Under the pieces are notes generated by a model. The model searched no databases. It was not told the DNA's origin and saw nothing but the letters and a program-made list of their open reading frames with translations. A stretch of 64,000 nucleotides of DNA from Tissierellia bacterium (lineage in GTDB: Bacteria > Bacillota > Clostridia > Tissierellales > Peptoniphilaceae): contig JAUNUQ010000009.1 in assembly GCA_030538075.1 (NCBI GenBank), positions 1-64,000 on the forward strand, in the 5' to 3' direction. Below, piece after piece: positions 24,703 to 33,077 of the stretch. Every line of letters begins with the position of its first letter. Within the stretch, counting starts at the first letter, position 1. The position numbers were made by a program, and so were the translations under genes.

Positions 24703-26799
24703 TTGACGGTAACTAAATACAGTGAAAAAATATATGCTGGTGTCCTTGGAAAACTGATTGGCGTCTATCTGGGGAGACCTGTGGAAGGCTGGAGCTATGA
24801 AAAGATCCAAGAGACCTTTGACGAAATCAAATACTATGTCCACGACAAAGTGGGGGCTCCTCTAATCGTGGCAGATGACGATATCTCCGGCACCTTCGGG
24901 TTTTTTAAAGCCCTAGAGGATTTTGATTATTCTAAGGACATTTCCGCTGAGGATTTTGGGCGGACATGGCTCAACTATATCATTGAGGACAAGACCATTC
25001 TCTGGTGGGGTGGTCTAGGTCGCTCTACGGAACACACGGCTTTCTTGAATCTTAAAAATGGGATTAGTGCTCCCCAGAGCGGATCGATCGAGCAGAATGG
25101 GAGAACCCTAGCTGAGCAGATTGGAGCGCAGATCTTCATCGACGCCATCGCGATGGCCTGCCCAGGAAACCCAGACCTCGCAGTGGATTTGGTGAGGAAA
25201 GCGGCTTCTGTAAGTCACGACGGGCTGGCACTCGATGCGGCTTGCCATTTGGCAGCCCTGCAGGCAATGGCCTTCGAAGAAAAGGATCTGGATATCCTAT
25301 TTGACCGAGGGATCGCCTATGTGCAAAATCGTGAGCTGATCGAGATGATCGAGGACGTACGCCAGATTTGTAAACAGGAGCGGGACTGGAGGAAGGTCAG
25401 GGCCTATCTAGATCCGAAATACGGCTATGGGGTATGCCCGGGCTGTTGCCATATGATCCCCAATCATGCGATGGTAGTCGCCTCAATCCTCCTTGGGGGA
25501 GACGACTTCCAAAAGTCTATCAGCATCGCCTCTTCAGCTGCATGGGACACGGACTGCAATGCGGGCAATGTCGGTGCATTCAATGGCATTCGACTCGGCT
25601 TAGCTGGAATTGAAGCCGGCCTAGACTATCGCTCTCCCGTGGCAGATCGCATGTATGTCGTAAATTCCGATGGGGGCTCTGTCGTCTCCGACGCGGTGAT
25701 CGAATCCAAGAAGATCTTGATCGCCGCTGCAAAATTGGCAGGTGAAGAGGCTCCAAGTCTCTCTGCGAGTCGATTTAGCTTTGAGTTCCCCGGTGCGACC
25801 CAGGGTTTTCAGTCCTGTCATTTCGACCACGGTTACAATACTTCCGTTGAAGTTTCGAATACCAACTTATATCTAGAGGAGCACGGGCTCGAGATCATAG
25901 TAAAAGACCTAGCAGACGGGGTGACGGCTTCAGTATCTACACCGACCTTCATCGACTTCTCTCAGATCGCTAGAAATTTCTCTACCGTTGCATCACCGTC
26001 GCTATACAGTTCTCAAATTGTAAAGACGAGGGTCAAACTGCTGAATGAGGGAGAGGTATCCATTCGTCCCTATGTGCTCTACTATGGTCTAGACAATGAA
26101 GAGGCCGTTTGCTACGCAGAGTATACTCCGCTATCTAAAGAGGAGATGACCCTAGAGTGGCAGGTGCCAGATACGGGCGGAATGCCCATCTTCAAGCTGG
26201 GCTTTCAGATCCAAAGCCAAAAGAAGTTCGCGGGCAGCGTGCAGATCAATTCCATCAGTTGGGACGGTGCACCGACGCAATTCGCCCAGAGGGGGATGTT
26301 GATGACCTCCATTTGGAATACAGCACCCCTTTGGTCTGCCAGTTTTGCCAGTTCAGCGAAGCATTTCGCAGCAGATTTTAAGCAGACCTATTGCGTATCC
26401 CATGACGAGAAAGATGGGTTAGCCACCATCGGAACGGAAGAGTGGAAAGACTATTCCGTCACCTCCACCTGCTTTTTCAGTTTGCACAGAGCAGGTGGAC
26501 TAGTTGCACGTAGTAAAGGGCATAAAAGATACTACGGAGCGGCGCTAAACGAGTACAAAGAAGCCATCCTATACAAACAGCGAGACGAGGTTCGAACTGT
26601 TTTGGCAAGGGCGCCCTTTGTCTATGAAGAGGATATCGGCTATGAACTACGTCTGCAGGTGCAAGGTGATCAGCTACGGTTTTTTGTCGATCAACAGGAG
26701 ATCGTAACCGCATTGGATGACAGCTACACCAGTGGCGGCGCAGGATTTACGATCTCTGAGGGGACGATGACTGCAAATAACTTCATTATAGGGAAGTAG
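24703..26799 (+). CDS. ADP-ribosylglycohydrolase-family enzyme with C-terminal lectin-like domain (copy 2)
   Basis: A 698-residue paralogue of the preceding gene with the same plan: GVLGKLIGVYLGRPVEGW, ADDDISGTFGFF (near 57-68), WDTDCNAGNVGAFNG (near 281) and the C-terminal lectin-like module (about 530-698, GGLVARSKGHKRYYGAAL). Similarity extends over the whole length, so this is a tandem duplication of a fused gene that has since diverged, mostly in the middle and C-terminal parts. The start is TTG with a perfect AGGAGG. The two may act on different glycosides or form a complex; neither is known. Confidence 0.8.
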   Translation: MTVTKYSEKIYAGVLGKLIGVYLGRPVEGWSYEKIQETFDEIKYYVHDKVGAPLIVADDDISGTFGFFKALEDFDYSKDISAEDFGRTWLNYIIEDKTILWWGGLGRSTEHTAFLNLKNGISAPQSGSIEQNGRTLAEQIGAQIFIDAIAMACPGNPDLAVDLVRKAASVSHDGLALDAACHLAALQAMAFEEKDLDILFDRGIAYVQNRELIEMIEDVRQICKQERDWRKVRAYLDPKYGYGVCPGCCHMIPNHAMVVASILLGGDDFQKSISIASSAAWDTDCNAGNVGAFNGIRLGLAGIEAGLDYRSPVADRMYVVNSDGGSVVSDAVIESKKILIAAAKLAGEEAPSLSASRFSFEFPGATQGFQSCHFDHGYNTSVEVSNTNLYLEEHGLEIIVKDLADGVTASVSTPTFIDFSQIARNFSTVASPSLYSSQIVKTRVKLLNEGEVSIRPYVLYYGLDNEEAVCYAEYTPLSKEEMTLEWQVPDTGGMPIFKLGFQIQSQKKFAGSVQINSISWDGAPTQFAQRGMLMTSIWNTAPLWSASFASSAKHFAADFKQTYCVSHDEKDGLATIGTEEWKDYSVTSTCFFSLHRAGGLVARSKGHKRYYGAALNEYKEAILYKQRDEVRTVLARAPFVYEEDIGYELRLQVQGDQLRFFVDQQEIVTALDDSYTSGGAGFTISEGTMTANNFIIGK

Positions 26800-26802
26800 T
26801 AT

Positions 26803-27669
26803 ATGGATTATGTAATTGCATCGATCATCGCAACGGATGAAATTCTCTTTCATGACGCGCAAGAGACGATTAAAGCGATCGGCGGAGCGGGTATCTACGC
26901 CTTGACCGGCATAAAGTGCTGGACGGATCAGGTGCTGGCGGTAACGGGAGTCGGAGCGGATTTTGATGAACGCAACGGGGACTGGTTTCGCCAAAATCAT
27001 CTGAGTATGGAAGGGCTCATCGTAAAGGGAGAGAAGACGCCCCATACCTTGATTCACTATTTCGAAGATGGTGAGCGCAAGGAGAAGTCCATGTATGGAT
27101 CGGAACATTTCAGGAATATGGAAGTGACGGCGCAAGAATTGGCTCCCTATTTTCAGACGGCAAAGGGGATCTACATCTTTAAGAATAGCAGTGCCGATTT
27201 TTGGGAGGAGATTCTCAGAAATAAAGCCAACAGCAGGACAAAGGTCCTCTGGGAGATCGCAAACGACGCAACGCAACTCGATAATTTGGAGTTTGTAAAG
27301 AGAATTGCAGAGCAGATGGAGGTGTTCTCCATCAACCTATCAGAATCGAAGAAACTATTGGGGACAGAGGATCTCTCTGAGATCATAGAGGCATATCAGA
27401 GCTGGAAGACAAAGATGGTCTTTTTACGGCGCGGTTCCAAAGGGGCCATTATGATTGGTTCTGGCCAGGCAGTCGAAGTGCCCGCTGCTCCCATGGGAGA
27501 AGTGATCGACCCTACAGGCGGTGGAAATAGTTCTTCCGGCGCAGTTCTGTATGGATTCTGCGAGGATTACTCCCTAGAGGACTGCGGCCGAATGGGTAGT
27601 CTGGCATCTGCCGTCTGTCTGAGTCAATACGGCGTGCCAGATCGAGTTCCCAGACTGTCTTTAATATAA
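26803..27669 (+). CDS. PfkB-family kinase with altered catalytic motif
   Basis: A 288-residue ribokinase-like protein, starting three bases after the previous stop. The sugar-binding GGAGIYAL segment (near 26-33) and the ATP-side motif are present, but the usual GAGD, whose Asp is the catalytic base, reads DPTGGGNSSSG (near 235-245): Asp is replaced by Asn. Ribokinases phosphorylate ribose or nucleosides. It may be a slow or altered kinase, or a binding protein. A PfkB gene next to an ADP-ribosylglycohydrolase gene is also seen in Escherichia coli yegU-yegV, functions unknown. Confidence 0.8.
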   Translation: MDYVIASIIATDEILFHDAQETIKAIGGAGIYALTGIKCWTDQVLAVTGVGADFDERNGDWFRQNHLSMEGLIVKGEKTPHTLIHYFEDGERKEKSMYGSEHFRNMEVTAQELAPYFQTAKGIYIFKNSSADFWEEILRNKANSRTKVLWEIANDATQLDNLEFVKRIAEQMEVFSINLSESKKLLGTEDLSEIIEAYQSWKTKMVFLRRGSKGAIMIGSGQAVEVPAAPMGEVIDPTGGGNSSSGAVLYGFCEDYSLEDCGRMGSLASAVCLSQYGVPDRVPRLSLI

Positions 27670-27679
27670 GAGGTGAGAG

Positions 27680-28585
27680 ATGAAGAGTGAAGAAATTCGA
27701 AAAAAACCATCCATACAGCATATTCAACAGCAGTATGAATACAACGACAATGTACCACAACGGGGCCTGATTATCGATGGTCGCCCTGCCATGACCCAGA
27801 TTGATCCCGACAAGGTGGGGGATTATGTATTGATCACAGTACGGGATGCCCTGTGCGCTTATGAACAGGATCCGGCAAAACAAATTGCTGACAAGTTGGA
27901 AAATCCAGAATTGATCGGCGCCTCTGGAATGTTTACCTCCTATACGGGGACATACAAAAATGCGAAGATCACTGTAGTCAGCGGAGGTAGTGGCTCGCCG
28001 GAGATGGAACTGATCCTATACGACTATATGGAATACACAGACGCCTCAACCTTCATTCGGGTTGGGGGTTCTGGTGGTATTGGAGACCAGGCGAGACCTG
28101 GAGATATTGTAATCGCCAGCGGCGTGGTCCGGGAAGAGGGCATGACAAAGGCCTATATTCCAGCGGCATATCCAGCGGTATCCCATTATGAAGTGGTCAC
28201 CGCATTAGCGACGGCTGCCGATCGCAGCAGTGCGCCCTATCATGTGGGTGTGACCCTCTCCGTGGACTCGGATTTTGTCGGTGGTGGTAGACCTGGGGTG
28301 GGTGGATATCTACAGCCCTGGAATACACAAATTGCTGGCATTTACAATCGAGCGGGAATTCTAAATGGAGACCGGGAATCTGCGGCAATTGTCACACTTT
28401 CCGCCCTATTTGGGAGACGCGGTGGATCCATCTGCTCTGTATCGGACAATTTATGCACCGGCGAAAAGTTCGAAGCGGGAACCGGTCATCACAATGCGAT
28501 CGATATCGCATTGGAGGGATGCGCCATCCTATGGGAAATGGATCAGAGGAAGAAGGAACTAGGGAAAGATAACTGGGTTTTGTAA
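27680..28585 (+). CDS. Nucleoside phosphorylase of the uridine phosphorylase (PNP_UDP_1) family
   Basis: A 301-residue protein. Motifs of the hexameric NP-I family: SGGSGSPEMELILYDYM, RVGGSGGIGDQARPGDIVIASG (phosphate and ribose site) and an AYPAVSHYEVVTAL segment typical of uridine phosphorylase. The enzyme splits a nucleoside with phosphate into base and ribose 1-phosphate. The base preference cannot be fixed. It is somewhat longer than usual owing to an N-terminal extension. GAGGTG precedes the ATG. It follows the kinase by ten bases. Confidence 0.82.
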   Translation: MKSEEIRKKPSIQHIQQQYEYNDNVPQRGLIIDGRPAMTQIDPDKVGDYVLITVRDALCAYEQDPAKQIADKLENPELIGASGMFTSYTGTYKNAKITVVSGGSGSPEMELILYDYMEYTDASTFIRVGGSGGIGDQARPGDIVIASGVVREEGMTKAYIPAAYPAVSHYEVVTALATAADRSSAPYHVGVTLSVDSDFVGGGRPGVGGYLQPWNTQIAGIYNRAGILNGDRESAAIVTLSALFGRRGGSICSVSDNLCTGEKFEAGTGHHNAIDIALEGCAILWEMDQRKKELGKDNWVL

Positions 28586-28613
28586 CAAGCCCGCGAATAA
28601 ATGGAGGTAGTGA

Positions 28614-29750
28614 ATGGAAGCTTTTAGCAATGCAATGCAACGACAGGTGCTCTCCTTACCAGAACTCATTCGAACCCAATATGAGGATCTGGAGCCGAAA
28701 ACCCGTAAGGTCCTCTCTTTTCAAGAGATCTTCAATGTACAGAGAATTGTACTCACGGGATGTGGAGACTCCCTAGCCGCAGGGATGGCCATGAAATACG
28801 CCTTTGAAATGCTCGCAGGAATTCCCACCGAAGTGGTCACCGCCATCGAATTCAGTCGATTTTATTCCGAAAAACAGATGGGAGTCGACTGCCAAAATCC
28901 CTTGGTGATCGCAGTGAGCAACTCTGGTACTGGGGCAAGGGTCTCAGAGGCGGTGCAGAGGGCGAAACAACATGGCTGCTATGTACTCGCCGTAACTGGA
29001 AAAGAGGAGTCACCACTGGGGATTCATGCTGATCGAATCCTCAAGTTGGACATTCCGCCATTTGAATCGGCACCAGGCGTCAGGGGCTATCTCGTCAGCT
29101 TGATGGCGCTGTATCTATTGGCCATTCGGTTTGGAGAGGTTCGCGGCAATTACACGATGGACCAGGCTATGGACTATCGCTACGATATTCAGGCGGCAGG
29201 GGATGCTCTAGGAGAGATGCTACCTGAGATGAATGATGCCGCATTGGAGCTCGCTAAGGAATGGAAGGATCTATTGTGCTATGATTTTGTCGGGGCTGGA
29301 TTCGACTACGCCGCAGCTTGGTTTGGGCAGGCAAAGATATTGGAGGCTACGGGCAAACTGGCGATGCATATCAATAGTGAAGAATGGTTCCATCTGAATT
29401 TCTTTGCCAGAGATGCGAAGAATATCGGGACCTTTGTCGTCGCAAACACCGTCAATCCCGCGATGAGTCGAAATAAAGAGCTTCTCCATTACGCAAAGGT
29501 GCTGGGTAGACCTCTGTGCTTGATCACCGATGGATCCGATCGAGATTTTGGTGAAGAGGTTCGGGTAATTCGTGTTCCAAAGTCAAAATACCCAATGACA
29601 TTAACCCTCACACAATTTGCGCCCTTAGCGCTAGTCCCCTCCTTTATTGCAGAGATGATCGGTGAAGAATACGGTCGTGGAACAAAGGACGAGTGGTCTT
29701 TTGCAGAGGGTGGAGCAGGCGTGATCAACAGTGAAATCATCGTTCGGTAG
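28614..29750 (+). CDS. Double-SIS-domain sugar-phosphate protein (AgaS/GlmS-like)
   Basis: A 378-residue protein with two SIS (sugar isomerase) domains: GCGDSLAAGMAMKYAFE (near 44-60) with AVSNSGTGARVSEA (near 101-114) in the first and a second set in the C-terminal half. Related proteins isomerise or deaminate amino-sugar phosphates (AgaS, the GlmS isomerase half). No glutaminase domain is present. In this operon it might process an amino-ribose or other phosphorylated sugar released by the glycohydrolases; that is inference. GGAGG precedes the start. Confidence 0.8.
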   Translation: MEAFSNAMQRQVLSLPELIRTQYEDLEPKTRKVLSFQEIFNVQRIVLTGCGDSLAAGMAMKYAFEMLAGIPTEVVTAIEFSRFYSEKQMGVDCQNPLVIAVSNSGTGARVSEAVQRAKQHGCYVLAVTGKEESPLGIHADRILKLDIPPFESAPGVRGYLVSLMALYLLAIRFGEVRGNYTMDQAMDYRYDIQAAGDALGEMLPEMNDAALELAKEWKDLLCYDFVGAGFDYAAAWFGQAKILEATGKLAMHINSEEWFHLNFFARDAKNIGTFVVANTVNPAMSRNKELLHYAKVLGRPLCLITDGSDRDFGEEVRVIRVPKSKYPMTLTLTQFAPLALVPSFIAEMIGEEYGRGTKDEWSFAEGGAGVINSEIIVR

Positions 29751-29759
29751 GAGGCAGTG

Positions 29760-30164
29760 ATGTTAAAGACTTTTGATTTAAAAACTGGATACAATGAGAT
29801 TATTGACATAACAGCCGAGGTTGAGCAGGCTGTAGAGGAAAGTGGTGTTCAGGAGGGGACTGTCATCGTCTACAATCCCCATTCCACAGCGGGGTTGACA
29901 GTATTTTCCCCCTGGGATCCAGCTGGTTTTATGGATTTGGATGACGAGATACGCAGGTTGATCCCGACTCGAATTGACTTTCACCATCAGCACGACACCC
30001 CTCAAGACGCGGCAGGACATCTGAAGTCCGCTCTATTTGGAGTGAGTTTGAGCTTTATTATCCATGGGGGCAAGCTGCTAATCGGAAGCTCTCAAAAGGT
30101 GTATTTCTTGGAATTTGATGGACCCAGAACCCGTAAATTTCAGGTTAAGGTGCAAGGGGATTAA
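29760..30164 (+). CDS. YjbQ/UPF0047 family protein
   Basis: A 134-residue protein of the YjbQ family: NPHSTAGLTVF, the HHQHDTPQDAAGHLKSALFG segment with metal- or phosphate-binding histidines, and GGKLLIGSSQKVYFLEFDGP. Some members have weak thiamine-phosphate synthase activity, but the real role is unsettled. The ATG at 29760 is five bases after TAGGAGG; the in-frame GTG just before it is too close to the box. The placement inside a nucleoside catabolic operon is unusual. Confidence 0.85.
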   Translation: MLKTFDLKTGYNEIIDITAEVEQAVEESGVQEGTVIVYNPHSTAGLTVFSPWDPAGFMDLDDEIRRLIPTRIDFHHQHDTPQDAAGHLKSALFGVSLSFIIHGGKLLIGSSQKVYFLEFDGPRTRKFQVKVQGD

Positions 30165-30175
30165 AAGGAGGAAAA

Positions 30176-31123
30176 ATGAAAAAAGTAATCATCGACTGTG
30201 ATCCAGGCATGGATGACTCCATGGCCATCGTGATGGCTCTGAAATCCGGTCTATTGGACGTCAAGGCCATCACCACTTTGAACGGCAATTACCCAGTTGA
30301 ACTGACCAGCACAAATGCTAGGAAGGTGCTGGAGATGCTCAATCGAACAGAGATTCCAGTAGCCAAGGGCATGGGAAATCCCATGGTGAGAAAGGCTCCT
30401 TCCGATCCCTTCTCCCATGGAGAAGATGGCCAGGCCGAGAACCATTTGCCCGCTCCTAAGATGCCCCTTTCGGAGAAACATGCGGTCGAGATGATCATCG
30501 ACACTGTCAACGAGTTTCCCGGAGAGATCTCCATCGCCTGCTTGGGTCCCCTTAGCAATTTGGCGATGGCCATGGTGAAAGAACCGTCGATCATCGGAAA
30601 GATCAAGGAAGTCGTTGCAATCTCAGGCTCCTTTGGGACCAATGACTACGCCTTTTTAAACGCCACAGGAGATACCCCCCAGAGCGAGTGGAATGTCTAT
30701 GTAGACCCAGAAGCCGCTAAGATCGTCTATGAGTCCGGCGTGCCCTTCGTGGCATTGGGCTTGGATGTGGCCACACATTTTGAAGTGGACTTTTCCGAGG
30801 AAGATATCCAGGCACTGGAGAATTCACCAAGACCTGAGGCAAAATTCTTGCGACAGGCCATTCGATTTGTCACTGGCAGGGGTTATGATCCCTACTGCAC
30901 GATTATCGACTGTATGGCTGTTGCCTATGTGATGGATCCGAGTTTTGTGGAGACTTTTCAGGGCAGAGTAGGCGTGGAGACACTAAGCCCATTGACCCTG
31001 GGAATGACGGTTTTGGATCGTAGACATCACCATGTTTGGGAACAGCTTCCCATGATCACAATCGGAAAATCTGCGGACTATGGCAGGTTCTTGAAGACAA
31101 TTGTAGAATATGTTCTGAAATAG
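30176..31123 (+). CDS. Inosine-uridine-type nucleoside hydrolase
   Basis: A 315-residue hydrolase with the calcium-binding signature IDCDPGMDDSMAIVMAL (Asp8, Asp10, Asp14-15 region). These enzymes hydrolyse the N-glycosidic bond of ribonucleosides to base and ribose. The C-terminal motif, normally HDPxAVA with a proton-donating His, reads IDCMAVAYVMDP: the metal-binding Asp is kept and the His is Ile. Base preference may therefore differ from inosine-uridine hydrolases. AGGAGG precedes the ATG. Confidence 0.88.
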   Translation: MKKVIIDCDPGMDDSMAIVMALKSGLLDVKAITTLNGNYPVELTSTNARKVLEMLNRTEIPVAKGMGNPMVRKAPSDPFSHGEDGQAENHLPAPKMPLSEKHAVEMIIDTVNEFPGEISIACLGPLSNLAMAMVKEPSIIGKIKEVVAISGSFGTNDYAFLNATGDTPQSEWNVYVDPEAAKIVYESGVPFVALGLDVATHFEVDFSEEDIQALENSPRPEAKFLRQAIRFVTGRGYDPYCTIIDCMAVAYVMDPSFVETFQGRVGVETLSPLTLGMTVLDRRHHHVWEQLPMITIGKSADYGRFLKTIVEYVLK

Positions 31124-31132
31124 GAGGGTTCA

Positions 31133-32227
31133 ATGTATAAGAAAGAAAAAATCTATATTGCTGGACCGGAGTGCTTTTACACAGGTGGCCCTGAACTCCT
31201 CCGAGTGATGAAAGCCCGTACGGAAAACCTGGGGATGGGTGTCACCCTTCCCAATGATAATCCCCTAGATATGGAAAATCCGGATCTACAAAAGAGGGCG
31301 GACAGTATTTTCAAGGATCTGGAGACGATCATGTTTGATACGACGGGCATCATCGCCGATTTAGAGGCCTACCGGGGCAGCGAGCCGGACAGTGGGACCA
31401 TTTACGAAATCGGCATGGCCTATGCAGAGGGATATAAATGCTTTGGCTATACCAGAGACAAGCGGAATCTCTACTGGAAGGATCAAAAATATCGATTGGT
31501 CAATGGGGAGATCCTAGATGAGCATGGTGAGGTGGCGCCTTATCCCGACCTGCCATTTGCGCCAACGATCATCGGTTCGACGACCATCATTGAAGGCGAT
31601 TACGACGACTGCTTGAAAGCCTATATGCTGGCCGTGGAAGAAGATCATAAGAACGCAGGTCGCCGTTATACCTATGAATCCAAGATGGATGCCCCGACTC
31701 TTGCCCCCTCAGATAAGATCCGTGTCTATCTGGCCGGTCCTGAGCGATACGCCAGAGACGGTCGGGAGAAACTGGCGGAGATGAAGAAAAAATGTGAAGA
31801 GTATGGCTTTGAAGTCTACACCCCATTGGATTGGGCAGAAGGGGTCGTGGAAATCGAAACGGATAGCCCCTACACCAAGGCCGTGAATCTCTTCGACAAC
31901 TTCCAGCAACATGTGCGCAATGTAGATGTAATCATCGCAAACCTCAATGATTATCGGGGCTATGAATGCATGAACGATGCCTCCTTTGAATGTGGAATGG
32001 GCTTCCAGTTGGGCAAGAAGCTCTACGCCTATATGGACGATGCGCGTCCGATGATCGAACGCATCCCCCATTATGGGGAAGAGGCAGAATTCCGTGACAT
32101 GACAGGAGCCAATGTGGAAAACTTCAACTATCCTCTAAACCTCATGTTCAGTTCTTCGATGAAGGTCTTTGAAGGAAAGTTTGAAGAGGTCATCGATGAA
32201 ATCGCCAAGGACATCGTGAAGGAGTAG
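31133..32227 (+). CDS. Tandem-domain nucleoside 2-deoxyribosyltransferase-like protein
   Basis: A 364-residue protein made of two copies of the NDT fold. Copy one (about 5-175): YIAGPECFYTGG, IIADLEAYRG, DSGTIYEIGMAYAEG with the catalytic Glu. Copy two (about 198-360): VYLAGPERYARDG, IIANLNDYRG, NDASFECGMGFQLG. NDTs swap bases on (deoxy)ribosides through a glycosyl-Glu intermediate; some relatives hydrolyse nucleotides. Both copies keep the Glu; the DSGT context is lost in the second. Usual NDTs are about 150-170 residues, so this is a fusion or internal duplication. AGGAGG precedes the ATG. Confidence 0.8.
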   Translation: MYKKEKIYIAGPECFYTGGPELLRVMKARTENLGMGVTLPNDNPLDMENPDLQKRADSIFKDLETIMFDTTGIIADLEAYRGSEPDSGTIYEIGMAYAEGYKCFGYTRDKRNLYWKDQKYRLVNGEILDEHGEVAPYPDLPFAPTIIGSTTIIEGDYDDCLKAYMLAVEEDHKNAGRRYTYESKMDAPTLAPSDKIRVYLAGPERYARDGREKLAEMKKKCEEYGFEVYTPLDWAEGVVEIETDSPYTKAVNLFDNFQQHVRNVDVIIANLNDYRGYECMNDASFECGMGFQLGKKLYAYMDDARPMIERIPHYGEEAEFRDMTGANVENFNYPLNLMFSSSMKVFEGKFEEVIDEIAKDIVKE

Positions 32228-32229
32228 TT

Positions 32230-33060
32230 ATGAACAGCGTATACGAAAAACTATTGGCCTGTTATGAGAGTATTAAAGACCAGGTATCTGAGAAGCCACT
32301 TGTGGGACTCGTGTTGGGTTCCGGTCTCGGAGGATTTGCCGACGAGATCGAAGTGACCGGAGTCATCGACTACAATTCCATCCAAGGATTTCCCATCTCC
32401 ACCGTCGCCGGGCACAAGGGACAATATGTATTCGGAAAGGTCTGTGGTGTCCCCATTGTGGCCATGCAGGGCAGAGTTCACTACTATGAAGGCTACCCGA
32501 TGTCGGATGTGGTGCTGCCCATTCGACTCATGAAATTGATGGGTGCAGAAATCCTGTTGTTGACCAATGCGGCAGGAGGAGTAAACACGGGTTTTAAAGC
32601 AGGGGATCTGATGCTGATAAAGGATCAGATCACAGCCCTTGTCCCCAGCCCACTGATCGGACCGAATATCGACGAATTGGGAGTACGCTTCCCAGATATG
32701 AGCCAGATCTATGACTTAGATCTGTCGGAAGCAGTCCTGCGTGCGGCATCCGAGCAGAACATTCACCTTCAGGAGGGGAACTATATGCAATTTACAGGTC
32801 CTGCCTACGAATCCCCTGCAGAGATTGTCATGGCAAGGGGTATGGGGGCAGATGCCGTTGGCATGAGTACGGCCTGCGAAGCAGTTGCCGCCGTGCATAT
32901 GGGCATGCGGGTCTGTGGGATATCCTGTATCTCCAATCTGGCAGCTGGCATGAGTGGGAAGCCCCTAGATCACAAAGAGGTGCAGGAGATCGCCGATAAG
33001 GTCTCTGCAGAGTTCAAAGGGCTGGTAGCTGCGTCGATAGAGAAGTTTGCTCAATTGTGA
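32230..33060 (+). CDS. punA: Purine nucleoside phosphorylase (trimeric PNP type)
   Basis: A 276-residue PNP of the NP-II trimeric class. Motifs: LGSGLGGF (phosphate loop), QGRVHYYEGYPM, TNAAGGVN, TGPAYESPAEIVMARGMGADAVGMST and SNLAAGMS. It converts inosine or guanosine plus phosphate into base and ribose 1-phosphate. It starts two bases after the preceding stop, so it belongs to the operon. This is the best supported substrate clue (purine ribosides) in the whole locus. Confidence 0.93.
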   Translation: MNSVYEKLLACYESIKDQVSEKPLVGLVLGSGLGGFADEIEVTGVIDYNSIQGFPISTVAGHKGQYVFGKVCGVPIVAMQGRVHYYEGYPMSDVVLPIRLMKLMGAEILLLTNAAGGVNTGFKAGDLMLIKDQITALVPSPLIGPNIDELGVRFPDMSQIYDLDLSEAVLRAASEQNIHLQEGNYMQFTGPAYESPAEIVMARGMGADAVGMSTACEAVAAVHMGMRVCGISCISNLAAGMSGKPLDHKEVQEIADKVSAEFKGLVAASIEKFAQL

Positions 33061-33077
33061 TCGAGTAGAGGATCATA

